A stretch of 64,000 nucleotides of DNA from positions 682,001 to 746,000 of the forward strand of contig JACRPO010000007.1 of assembly GCA_016223165.1 (NCBI GenBank), read 5' to 3'. How positions within the stretch are numbered: the first letter of the stretch is position 1; each line of letters opens with the position of its first letter. Below the pieces are notes generated by a model. The model was not told where the DNA came from. It searched no databases and saw only the letters and a program-made list of their open reading frames with translations. The position numbers were made by a program, and so were the translations under genes. Shown here piece after piece: positions 51,901 through 61,494 of the stretch. Source of the DNA: Burkholderiales bacterium (lineage in GTDB: Bacteria; Pseudomonadota; Gammaproteobacteria; Burkholderiales; Burkholderiaceae_C).

Positions 51901-54573
51901 GTGAAGACATCGGCATCGCCGGCGGCTGCGCCGCCGCAGTCGCCCCCAACGTGCCAGGCCGGCCCGGCCGGTGCTCGGCCCGGGCCGGCCTTGGTGGCCG
52001 AGCGGGTGCGCCTGTACCGAGGCGGCAAGTGGTCGGCCATCCTCGGCCAGACGATCATGGCCGCGCTCGTGCTGTGGGTCGTGCATGGGCAGGTGCCGGC
52101 GGCCGCGGCATGGGCCTGGGCGGCGGTGGTCGCGGCATCGTTGGCCGCGCGCGCGTTCTGCGACGCCGGCCGCGGCGAGCCGGCGGCCGAGCTGCGGCGC
52201 ACGCGCGCCGCGGTGCTCGCGATGGGCGTGGCCTTCGGCCTCACGAGCGTGCTCGTCTTCCCGGCCGCGCATTACCAGTCGCAGGTGTTCCTCGCCTTCA
52301 TGATCGCGGGCCTCGCCGCCGGTTCGCTGACGCTGACCTCGTTCGACCTGCGCGTGGCGCTGGCCTATGCGCTCATCGTGCTGGCGCCGCTGGTCGTGCG
52401 GCTGGTCGCGGGCGGCGAGCCGCAGGCGATGGGCGTTGGCGCGGCCGCCGGCATGTTCGTCGTCTTCCTGGCCATGAACGGCCTGCGCGCGCAACGCAAC
52501 ATGCGCGAGACGGTGGCCGTGCGCGAGGCCGATGCGCGGCGCACCGAGTCGCTGATGGAAAGCCAGCGCCGGCTCGAACACACGACGGCCGAGCTCAAGC
52601 GCGCCTCGGAGGAACTGCGCCTGACCTTCGAGCACATGGACCAGGGCATCTTCAGCCTCGGCCCGGACGGGCGCACGACGTTCTTCAACCGCCGCATGTG
52701 CGAGCTGACCGGACTGCCCGAGTCGTTCATGGCGACGCGGCCGACCGGCGTCGAGATCACGCGCTACCAGTACGAGCACGGCCACTTCGGCGACGAGCAG
52801 AAGCTGCTGGAGGCCGGCATCCGCGACCGTCTGCGGCAGTGGCTGGCCGGCGTGCCGGTGCCGCTGCCGGCGCAGTATTTCAGGCGCACCCACCTCGGCA
52901 CCGTGCTCGACGTGAAGACGGCGCCGCTGCCCGGCGGCGGCTTCGTGCGCACCTTCGACGACGTGACGGCGCTCGTCGACACGAATACGCGCCTGCAGCA
53001 CAGCGAAGCCCAGGCGCGCAAGCTGGCGCTGGTGGCTTCGCACACCGACGACGCGGTGCTGATCACCGACCCCGAGCGCCGCATCGAGTGGGTGAACGAG
53101 AGCTTCACGCGCTTGACCGGCTACACGCTGGCCGAGGCGGCGGGACGACGCACCTCGGAGTTCCTGCGCGGCCCGCAGACCGACAGCGACACCGTGGCCC
53201 GCATCGACGAGGCGCTGCGCCTGGGCATGAAGGGCGCCGGCGAGATCCTGCACTACCGCAAGGACGGCAGCGCCTACTGGTTTGCGCTCGAGACGCGTGC
53301 CGTGCCCGGCGAGGACGGCCGCGTGCTGCACTACATCGGCATCGGCCGCGACGTCACTGCGCGCCGCGAGTCCGAGCAGGCGCTGCGCGCGGCGCGCGAC
53401 GAGGCCGAGCGCGCCAGCCGCGCGAAGTCGGAGTTCCTCTCGTCGATGAGCCACGAGCTGCGCACGCCGATGAACGCCATCCTCGGCTTCGCCCAGCTGC
53501 TCGAGGGCGACCGCCGCGAGCCGCTGTCGGCGCGCCAGCGCGAGCAGGTGCGGCAGATCCGCGAGGCCGGAGCGCACCTGCTGGAGCTGATCAACGACGT
53601 GCTCGACCTCGCGCGCGTGGAGGCGGGGCGCGAGGTCATCGTCATCGAGCCGGTGGCCCTGGCGCCGCTCGTCGACGAGTGCCTCGTGCTGATGCGGCCG
53701 CTGGCCGAGGAGCGCGGCATCGACGTCGCGGCCGAACTGCCCGCGCTGCTGCCGCGCGCGAGCGCCGACCGCATGCGCCTGAAGCAGGTGCTGCTGAACC
53801 TGCTCGCCAACGCGATCAAGTACAACCAGCCGCGCGGCCGCGTGCGTGTGCGCGCCGCGGCAACGGCCGGCCGCCTGGACCTCACCGTCGCCGACACCGG
53901 GCCGGGGCTGGATGCGCAGGCGCGCGAGCGGCTCTTCACGGCCTTCGAGCGGCTGGGCGCCGAGCACGGGCCGGTGGAAGGCGCCGGCATCGGCCTGGCG
54001 CTCAGCCGGCGCCTGCTGGCACTGATGCAGGGCACGATCGAGGTGGCCAGCGAGCCCGGGCGCGGCAGCACGTTCACGGTGAGCCTGCCGGCCGAGGAGG
54101 ATGCGTTGGATGGAGCGGCCCAGCCTGCAGCAGCCCTCGACGCCGAGGCCGCCGCCCCGCCGCAGGCGCCGGAGACCGTCTGGCCACCGGCGGCCGGCAA
54201 CACCGTGCTCTACATCGAGGACAACACCGTCAACGTCGTGCTCATGCAGTCGATGCTGGAGTCCGTGCCGGGCCTGCGCCTGCTCGTGGCCGAGCGGCCT
54301 GAGCCGGGGCTCGAGCTGGCGTGGCAGAACCGGCCCGACCTCATCCTGCTGGACATCCAGCTGCCCGGCATCGATGGCTACGAGGTCCTGCGCCGGCTGC
54401 GTGCCGACGATCGCACGCGGCACACCCCGGTCATCGCCATCAGCGCCAACGCGATGCGCGGCGACATCGAGCGCGGCCTCGCGGCCGGCTTCGACGACTA
54501 CCTGACCAAGCCGCTGGACGTGGCGGCGCTGCGCGCCATGGTGCGGCAGCGGCTGCAGGCGGTGGGTTCGTAG
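51901..54573 (+). CDS. Hybrid sensor histidine kinase with PAS domains and receiver
   Basis: Membrane kinase of 890 residues from GTG 51901. The N-terminal third has about six hydrophobic segments (GQTIMAALVLWVVHGQV, AAVLAMGVAFGLTSVLVF, VFLAFMIAGLAAGSLTLTS, ALIVLAPLVVRLVAG). A coiled linker leads to two PAS domains at about 245-370 and 385-505. HisKA has His518 in SSMSHELRTPMNAILGF. The ATPase motifs are NLLANAIKYNQPRG, DTGPGLD and GAGIGLALS. The receiver has YIEDNTVN, Asp818 in LLDIQLPGIDGYE and LTKPLD. There is no DNA-binding output. The ligand is not known. The composite repeat begins 16 bp after its stop. Confidence 0.92.
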   Translation: MKTSASPAAAPPQSPPTCQAGPAGARPGPALVAERVRLYRGGKWSAILGQTIMAALVLWVVHGQVPAAAAWAWAAVVAASLAARAFCDAGRGEPAAELRRTRAAVLAMGVAFGLTSVLVFPAAHYQSQVFLAFMIAGLAAGSLTLTSFDLRVALAYALIVLAPLVVRLVAGGEPQAMGVGAAAGMFVVFLAMNGLRAQRNMRETVAVREADARRTESLMESQRRLEHTTAELKRASEELRLTFEHMDQGIFSLGPDGRTTFFNRRMCELTGLPESFMATRPTGVEITRYQYEHGHFGDEQKLLEAGIRDRLRQWLAGVPVPLPAQYFRRTHLGTVLDVKTAPLPGGGFVRTFDDVTALVDTNTRLQHSEAQARKLALVASHTDDAVLITDPERRIEWVNESFTRLTGYTLAEAAGRRTSEFLRGPQTDSDTVARIDEALRLGMKGAGEILHYRKDGSAYWFALETRAVPGEDGRVLHYIGIGRDVTARRESEQALRAARDEAERASRAKSEFLSSMSHELRTPMNAILGFAQLLEGDRREPLSARQREQVRQIREAGAHLLELINDVLDLARVEAGREVIVIEPVALAPLVDECLVLMRPLAEERGIDVAAELPALLPRASADRMRLKQVLLNLLANAIKYNQPRGRVRVRAAATAGRLDLTVADTGPGLDAQARERLFTAFERLGAEHGPVEGAGIGLALSRRLLALMQGTIEVASEPGRGSTFTVSLPAEEDALDGAAQPAAALDAEAAAPPQAPETVWPPAAGNTVLYIEDNTVNVVLMQSMLESVPGLRLLVAERPEPGLELAWQNRPDLILLDIQLPGIDGYEVLRRLRADDRTRHTPVIAISANAMRGDIERGLAAGFDDYLTKPLDVAALRAMVRQRLQAVGS

Positions 54574-54588
54574 GCTGGTTGGACCGGG

Positions 54589-54683
54589 GTTGTGGCGCGC
54601 CGAGGTCGTGGCGTGTCGAAGTCATTGTGCGCCGAGGTCGTGGCGCGCCGAGGGCGCCGGGTGATCGGCTCTGCTCGTGTCCT
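54589..54683. repeat. Composite repeat copy 2, left part
   Basis: Four 16-bp units (54589-54652; consensus GTCGTGGCGCGCCGAG) are followed by the 19-bp A segment (GGCGCCGGGTGATCGGCTC, one base different from copy 1) and GCTCGTGTCCT. The repeat is then broken by the IS110-family element at the CT of 54682-54683. Confidence 0.9.
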
Positions 54684-54693
54684 TGTATGTTCT

Positions 54694-55876
<1,183 letters not shown>

Positions 55877-55891
55877 CAACGAACACAGTTG

Positions 55892-56136
55892 CTCTTTCGG
55901 CCGCCCGGCTCGCAAGCTCGCAGGGCCCCCGGATGCCCCCTTTACCTCGCTGAGCCGACCACCCGGCGTCCTCGGCGGGCACCAGGGTTGGCATTCGACG
56001 AGGGCATGCCGCCCCTGGTGCCGGATCGGGCCGATGGGGCGCCCTGCGCAGCAAGGTAAAGGGGGCATCCGGGGGCCCTGCGAGCTTGCGAGCCGGGCCG
56101 CCGGAAGAGGACACGAGCGGCGCAGGGTGCCCCGTC
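55892..56136. repeat. Composite repeat copy 2, right part
   Basis: These 245 bp match 36625-36869 of copy 1 without gaps and with about seven substitutions (about 97 percent identity by eye). They contain the rest of the left arm, the central hairpin and the full right arm, ending GTGCCCCGTC. The next 81 bp to the DUF2229-like gene stop show nothing recognisable. Confidence 0.9.
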
Positions 56137-56217
56137 GGCTCGATCCCGCCACCGCACGTCGCAGGCCGCACACGTCACGCCGCACGCCGCAGTGCGATCC
56201 CGATCAAGTCAAATCAA

Positions 56218-57492
56218 TCATCCGACGCCATCACCGGCAGCCAGCAGCGGACAGCCCGGCGCCGCCCCCGCGCGCTTGCGCTCGATGATGCCCGCCGACA
56301 TCGTGCGCAGGTAGGCGTCGATCGTCTCGACGCGGATCTTCACCGAGCCCGCGGGCTTGGTCGCATCGAGGTCCTGGAACGAGAAGAAGAGCGTGCCCGA
56401 GCTCTCGACGATGCGCTGCACCGGCGTGTAGGTCGGCTGGTCCATGCCGCACTCGTAGGATGACAGGCGCACCACGCACGCCACCCAGGGCATGCGGGCC
56501 GCGAACTTGGCGCCCCAAAGGATCTCGTTGGTGTTGGCGCTGTACGACGAGGGCCAGACGTCGGCGATGTCGAGCGGCGACCTGATGAGCCCGGCGTCGA
56601 GGTCGGCACGGAACATCCACCGCAGCAGCGCCTCGTCGGTGGGCAGGTACTGCGACCACAGCACCGGGTAGCCGCAACCCTGCAGGTCGACCTCGATCTC
56701 GTGGCCGATGCCGGGGTCCATGTGATACGGGCGCGCCAGCACGAGCAGGCAGGGCCGGTTCTCGCGTGCGCAGGCTTCGAGGATCTCGAGCGAGCGCGCC
56801 CGCATGCGCGCGCCGAAGTCGGCCAGCGCGCGCATGCCGGCGTCGACCGCGCGCTGCGTCTCGGCCGGCACGAGCCCGGGAAGCACGTCCTGCAGGGCAG
56901 TGTGCAGCTGGCGCGCCGCGAGCTGCGGCTCGTCGAGGTTGACGAGCGGCGAGACGTGGCGGATGCCGTGCTCGGCAAAGGCGTCGCCGCTGCGCATGAA
57001 GCCGGCGCGGATGTTCTCGGGTGCCGCCATCACGCGCGGGCAGGCGAGCGAGGCCATCACGTGGCCGCCGAGGAACGACGGCAGCGCCGCGATCATCGGC
57101 GTGAGCAGGATGTCGATCGGCCGCTTCTCACGCGCCAGCAGCTCGCCGTAGTGGCCCGACATGCACTTCACCGGGTAGCAGCAGTCCACCGTGCCGCGGC
57201 CCATGCCGAACGCGCGCCCTTGTGCATCCGAGGTGTCGGAGGAGAACTCGATGCGGCGCGGATCGATGCCGAGCGCGGTGAGGAAGCCGACCCAGAACTG
57301 GTGCGTCGACCACAGGTTCAGCGTGCGCGGCAGGCCGATGCGCAGCAGCTCGCGCGGCTTGCGCGCCGGCGCCGCGGCCGCGCTCTCAGACGATGTCGAC
57401 GCCGGCGCCGGCTCCGGCCCGGGCGCCCGCGCCCGCGCGAGCAGGCTTGAAGGCCTGCTCGCGAACCATCTCAGCAATGTTGGGGTGGGCAT
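56218..57492 (-). CDS. DUF2229-like acyl-CoA dehydratase activase-related protein
   Basis: Protein of up to 424 residues matching the DUF2229 part of giant CoA-dehydratase activase proteins. Conserved segments are LLRIGLPRTLNLWSTHQFWVGFLTALG, GTVDCCYPVKCMSGHYGELL with a Cys-Cys pair and a third Cys, and PCLLVLARPYHMDPGIGHEIEVDLQGCGYPV. VACVVRLSSYECGMDQPT is another. The cysteines could bind an iron-sulphur cluster. The first in-frame ATG (57492) lies 107 bp inside the upstream activase gene, and the N-terminal 45 residues are Pro/Ala/Ser-rich, so the true start may be later. It is the last of three genes on the same strand. Confidence 0.78.
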   Translation of the reverse strand: MPTPTLLRWFASRPSSLLARARAPGPEPAPASTSSESAAAAPARKPRELLRIGLPRTLNLWSTHQFWVGFLTALGIDPRRIEFSSDTSDAQGRAFGMGRGTVDCCYPVKCMSGHYGELLAREKRPIDILLTPMIAALPSFLGGHVMASLACPRVMAAPENIRAGFMRSGDAFAEHGIRHVSPLVNLDEPQLAARQLHTALQDVLPGLVPAETQRAVDAGMRALADFGARMRARSLEILEACARENRPCLLVLARPYHMDPGIGHEIEVDLQGCGYPVLWSQYLPTDEALLRWMFRADLDAGLIRSPLDIADVWPSSYSANTNEILWGAKFAARMPWVACVVRLSSYECGMDQPTYTPVQRIVESSGTLFFSFQDLDATKPAGSVKIRVETIDAYLRTMSAGIIERKRAGAAPGCPLLAAGDGVG

Positions 57493-59638
57493 GCCTGACG
57501 CTCTCGAGTTCGGCCTTGACGATCTTCATCTCGTCGAGGTCCTCGACGAGCCCCTTCGGGCAGGTGTTGCCGCTGATGACGCGCGTCCAGCCTTCGGCCA
57601 GCGGCACCTTGCTCCACGGCCGGCCGCCCGCGCCCTCGAGCCGCACGTCGATGAAGGTGCGGCGGCAGTTGACGGCGCACCAGTGGCATACCGTCGCCTC
57701 GCTCGTGGTGCTGACATGCTGCAGCGCCTCGATGGCCTCGTGACCCCGGAATCGCGAGCGTGGGGCCTGCCCCGGCTCGGCTGCCCCCCGCGCCGCATGC
57801 TCCTGCCGCGCCGCGAGCGCCGCACCGATGGCGCCGGCCTCGCCGCAGTGCGGGTGCACCACGACCTCGGCGTCGGGCACCTTGGCGCGGATGAAGTCGA
57901 CCTGCGCCTTCACCACCGCCAGATTGCGGTGCGTGCCGCCCTGCAGCACGAACTTGCGCCCGGCCGCGGCCAGGTTCTGCAGCTGGCCGGCGTAGACCCA
58001 CACGTTGAGCGGCAGCACGGCCGCCAGCGAGGCCATGATCTCCTCGGCCGACCAGCCCTTGCGCTGCTGGTTGACGATGTCCGACTGCAGGAAGACGCCG
58101 CAGCCCATGGCCAGCGCCGGCATCGTGCGCGCCGCGAAGGCACGGTCGGCGTATTCGCCGAGCGGCACGTCGTAGCGCTCGGCCACGCCCTGCAGGAAGG
58201 CGCCGTTGCCCGACGAGCACTGCGAGTTCAGGCGGAAGTCCGCCACCGTGCCCTGGCGCAGGATCATGATCTTCACGTCGCAGCCGCCGACGTCGCAGAT
58301 GACGTCGGCGTCCGGGAAGAAGTGCAGCGCCGCGGTCGCGTGCGCCACCGTCTCGACGACGCTGACATCGGCGCCGACGATGTCGCGCAGCAGGTCCTTG
58401 CCGTAGCCGGTGATGCCGAGCCCTTCGATGCACTCGTGGCCGGCGGCACGCACCTGGCACATCAGCGCCTTCGCGTCCTCGATCGGGTTGCCGGCCGAAG
58501 GCTCGTAGAAGCTCGCCAGCAGCCGTGCCTCGCCGTCGAGCAGCACGGCCTTTGCCGTCGTGCTGCCGAAGTCGCAGCCGAGGAAGACGCCGCCGGCCGC
58601 CGGCTCCTCGCATCGTGCATCGGGGAGAGTCGGAGCGACGCAGGCGGTGCGCGCGCCGCGCACGCCGTACTCGCGCATGAACGTCTGCAGCTCGTCGGCA
58701 CCGCGCACGAGCCCGCCCGCGCCTTCGCGGGCCTTGTGCTCCCACTGGCCATGCTCGATCCAGTGCTCGAGGTCGGCCGTGCCGGCGTAGAGCCCGGCGG
58801 CCGCCGGCTCGCCGGCCGCGACGGCCACGCAGCCCAGGCATGCGTAGTACAAAGCCTGCTGCGGCACCTGCACCGCGTCCACACCCTCGGGCACCGTGAC
58901 GCCGCGCTCGGCCCACAGCTCGCGCAGGTGGTGCCGCCAGGCCTGTTGCAGGCCGGTGAAGAAGAGGTTCGGCCCGCCGAGCAGCAGCACGCCGGGCATC
59001 GGCACATTGCCCTTGGTCAGCGTGGCCAGGTTCTGGTGCACCACCGCCTCGAAGAGGCTGGCGATGATCTCGTCCACCGGCACGCCGGCCTTCACGAGCG
59101 AGTTGGCATCGGCCTCGGCGAAGATGCCGCACTTGCTGCTCACCTTGTGCAGCGTCAGCCCTTCGTAGGGCATGGCCGCCAGCTGCTCGGTGGCGATGTG
59201 CAGCTTGCGCGCCGTCTTCTCGACGAAGGTGCCGGTGCCGCCGCTGCAGGCCGACTGCATGAACACCTGCTTGCCCTTGCCGTCGCCAGCCGGAGTGAAG
59301 AACAGCGTCTTCATGTCCTCGCCGCCGATCTCGGAGACGAAGTGCACCTCGGGGTGCAGCTGCTCCACCGCGGCGGCCACCGCCACCACCTCCTGCACGA
59401 ACTTGCCGTTGAGGCGCGGCGCGAGCATGCCGCCGCCGGAGCCGGTGACGTAGACGCGGTCGCGGCCCGGCGTCAGGCCGCAGTCCTGCTCGAGGCGCTG
59501 CAGGAAGGCGAGCGCCGTCTCCGCCTGCTTCGTGTGGTGGCGCTGGTAGTCCTGCCACAGGACAGTGCCCGCGGCGTCGCCCTGCACCGCCACCGCCTTG
59601 ATGGTGGTGGAGCCGATGTCGAGGCCGACGCGGATCAT
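57386..59638 (-). CDS. Double-domain acyl-CoA dehydratase/reductase activase (BcrAD/BadFG type)
   Basis: ATPase of 750 residues with two activase modules. Domain 1 has VGLDIGSTTIKAVAV, the cluster cysteines Cys131 in QSACSGGTGTF and Cys170 in SSKCGIFAEADANS, and GGPNLFF. Domain 2 repeats the pattern: LGCDFGSTTAKAVLLDG, SQCSSGNGAFLQG, MGCGVFLQSDIVNQ and LQGGTHRN. A C-terminal metal site follows (CHWCAVNCRRTF...SGNTCPKG), then an Ala/Gly/Arg tail. Such proteins use ATP to push one electron into oxygen-sensitive 2-hydroxyacyl-CoA dehydratases or benzoyl-CoA reductases. Its ATG overlaps the preceding gene's stop as ATGA. The dedicated enzyme partner is not obvious. Confidence 0.88.
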   Translation of the reverse strand: MIRVGLDIGSTTIKAVAVQGDAAGTVLWQDYQRHHTKQAETALAFLQRLEQDCGLTPGRDRVYVTGSGGGMLAPRLNGKFVQEVVAVAAAVEQLHPEVHFVSEIGGEDMKTLFFTPAGDGKGKQVFMQSACSGGTGTFVEKTARKLHIATEQLAAMPYEGLTLHKVSSKCGIFAEADANSLVKAGVPVDEIIASLFEAVVHQNLATLTKGNVPMPGVLLLGGPNLFFTGLQQAWRHHLRELWAERGVTVPEGVDAVQVPQQALYYACLGCVAVAAGEPAAAGLYAGTADLEHWIEHGQWEHKAREGAGGLVRGADELQTFMREYGVRGARTACVAPTLPDARCEEPAAGGVFLGCDFGSTTAKAVLLDGEARLLASFYEPSAGNPIEDAKALMCQVRAAGHECIEGLGITGYGKDLLRDIVGADVSVVETVAHATAALHFFPDADVICDVGGCDVKIMILRQGTVADFRLNSQCSSGNGAFLQGVAERYDVPLGEYADRAFAARTMPALAMGCGVFLQSDIVNQQRKGWSAEEIMASLAAVLPLNVWVYAGQLQNLAAAGRKFVLQGGTHRNLAVVKAQVDFIRAKVPDAEVVVHPHCGEAGAIGAALAARQEHAARGAAEPGQAPRSRFRGHEAIEALQHVSTTSEATVCHWCAVNCRRTFIDVRLEGAGGRPWSKVPLAEGWTRVISGNTCPKGLVEDLDEMKIVKAELESVRHAHPNIAEMVREQAFKPARAGAGARAGAGAGVDIV

Positions 59639-61377
59639 GCCTGCGCTGCCTTCGCGTCGGCCGTGGCTGCCGTCCCCTTCGCCACGGCAGGTTTCTTCCG
59701 GCCCTGCCCGCGCAGCGAAGCCAGGTGCAGCGCGAAATTGGCCGCCGTGCCGGCCACGCCCTGGTGTGGGATCACGGCCGTGGCACGCTGCAGCTGCGGG
59801 TGCCGCGCCGCGATTTCGCGCAGCTGCGGCTCGGTCAGGCCGATGCGCTGCAGCACGCCGTCGTACTCGCGCTGCGCACGCTTGCGCGCCTCCGTCAGCA
59901 CCATCTGGCAGCGCGACAGCGCATGCACCTCGGCATCGCCCTTGATCTCGATGGGCGCGTACAGCAGGTCCGGATGTTTGCCGAGCACACCGGCCATGGC
60001 GCCGACGCTCATCGTGTTGGGCATGCACGAGTACGGCGAGAGCTCGCAGATCATGTGCGCCTTGTGATGCAGGTGCGCCCACAGCGCCTTGCCGACCAGC
60101 ATGTCGCCCTCGCCGCCGTTGAGCCGGCTGTGGAACCAGGGCGCGGCGAGCGCGCGCAGTTCCTCCTGCGGCGGCAGGGCGCGTGGCGCGCCGCCGAGCG
60201 CGCCGCGCATGCGGCCGTGCGTCCAGCGAAGCAGCCGTTGCGCCAGGCGCAGCGCGCCAGCGTTGCGCCTCGCGCCGCGCTTGATGCCGATGCGGTCTTC
60301 GTTGTCCTGCACCGCCAGGCGCATCAGGTAGTCGAGCCACACGGTGATGGCGGCCGGGTAGACCTCCGCGCCTTCGCCCTCGAGCCAGCGGTGGATGTGG
60401 TGATTCGGTTCGCCCTCCACCGTCTGCAGGTAGAACTCGCCCGTGATCTTGACCAGCGGCTTGACGCGCAGGCGGTCGAGCTCGATCGCGTCGAAGCGGC
60501 GCCGCACGTCCTTCATCGCATCGACGAAATAGCGCGTGCCCAGGTGCCACAGCGCGTTGCCGACGCCGCGGCCGCCGCGCTGCGGGCGCTCGCGGAAGAG
60601 GCGGTGCAGGTCGTCGATGGCGGCGCGCGCGACGCGGTCGGTCTCGCCGGCGTGGCGTTCGTACGGCCGCACGCGGTATTCGAGGTCCTGGATGACATCG
60701 GAGAGCACGATCGACCACACGGCGCCCAGCGTCATCGGCAGGTTCAGCTCGAGGCCGCCACCGGGCGCCGCCCCCTGGTCGATGCCGTCCTGCCCGAGCA
60801 GGAACATGCGGAACGACTCGAGCCCGGCATGTCGCAGCGCCAGCTCGTAGCTCTGGTGGTACTGGCCGAAGCGGCAGGCGCCGCAGGAACCGGCGGTGAC
60901 GTAGAGGTAGCGCCGGGCCACCTCGTCGGCGCCGAGCTGCTTCGCCTCGCCGCGCAGGAAGTTGGCCAGGTTGCCGGTGGTGAAGCTGGTCGGGCTGCAC
61001 TGGCCGATGTCGGCCGCCTCGCGCCCGGCCATCAGGTCGGCCAGTGTCGCCGTGGGCAGGATCTGCGCGCGGTGGCCCAGGTTCTCGAGCGTGCCTTGCA
61101 GCAGGCGCTCGACGCGCCAGTGCAGGCCGCCGAACAGCACCGTGACCTGCCCGCGCTCGGCCCTGGTGAAGGGCGCCGGCCGGTAGGCGCGGTAGGGCTG
61201 AGCGTCCGCGGCGGTGCGCGGCGACGGCGCCGTGCGCGCCCGCGGCGCGGCGCGTTGGCTGCCTTCGGCGACGATGCGGATGGTGCGCGCCGCGTGCGCC
61301 GGGTGCGCCGGCGCATCATCCGGCGGTGCCATGCGCACCCCGGGCAGTGTGCCGGACTCGCTCGCTGGCTCGGCCAT
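59635..61377 (-). CDS. 2-hydroxyacyl-CoA dehydratase (HgdB-like) D-component-related protein
   Basis: Protein of 580 residues, first gene of the activase operon. After a disordered, Ala/Pro/Arg-rich 90-residue N-terminus, the conserved part starts VTVLFGGLHWRVERLLQGTLENLGH. Cysteine motifs DIGQCSPTSFTTGNLANFL and VTAGSCGACRFGQYHQSYELAL, and later MICELSPYSCMPNTMSVGAMAGVLG, are those of the HgdB-like section of giant activase proteins and would hold a (4Fe-4S) cluster. FQYHQSYEL-type residues and EIKGDAEVHALSRCQMVL support this. ATG 61377 follows GGAG; a second Met 15 codons in is possible. A FNR/ANR box lies 20 bp upstream. Confidence 0.8.
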   Translation of the reverse strand: MAEPASESGTLPGVRMAPPDDAPAHPAHAARTIRIVAEGSQRAAPRARTAPSPRTAADAQPYRAYRPAPFTRAERGQVTVLFGGLHWRVERLLQGTLENLGHRAQILPTATLADLMAGREAADIGQCSPTSFTTGNLANFLRGEAKQLGADEVARRYLYVTAGSCGACRFGQYHQSYELALRHAGLESFRMFLLGQDGIDQGAAPGGGLELNLPMTLGAVWSIVLSDVIQDLEYRVRPYERHAGETDRVARAAIDDLHRLFRERPQRGGRGVGNALWHLGTRYFVDAMKDVRRRFDAIELDRLRVKPLVKITGEFYLQTVEGEPNHHIHRWLEGEGAEVYPAAITVWLDYLMRLAVQDNEDRIGIKRGARRNAGALRLAQRLLRWTHGRMRGALGGAPRALPPQEELRALAAPWFHSRLNGGEGDMLVGKALWAHLHHKAHMICELSPYSCMPNTMSVGAMAGVLGKHPDLLYAPIEIKGDAEVHALSRCQMVLTEARKRAQREYDGVLQRIGLTEPQLREIAARHPQLQRATAVIPHQGVAGTAANFALHLASLRGQGRKKPAVAKGTAATADAKAAQA

Positions 61378-61396
61378 CGGAGTTTCTCCACTCTTC

Positions 61397-61410
61397 TTGA
61401 TCTCGATCAA
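61397..61410. promoter_or_regulatory. FNR/ANR box
   Basis: TTGATCTCGATCAA matches the FNR consensus TTGATNNNNATCAA perfectly. It lies between the activase operon (start 61377, minus) and the cardiolipin synthase gene (start 61495, plus). Its centre is 26 bp upstream of the operon's first ATG, too close for class II activation of that ATG. It may act on the downstream Met at 61332, or as a repression site. Confidence 0.65.
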
Positions 61411-61494
61411 TGTACACGGCACATTTCGTGCCGCTGTCGGGGCCGACCCGCAGCCGGCTTGGGGCCGCATCCACCCTTTGACCTCCGGAGGCCG

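Noticed and set aside
57386..61000. Single 1204-codon frame as one giant activase
   Set aside because: The part upstream of 59638 is out of frame with the HgdB-like gene and has no activase motifs. The activase begins MIRVGLDIGS at 59638 with an ATGA overlap.
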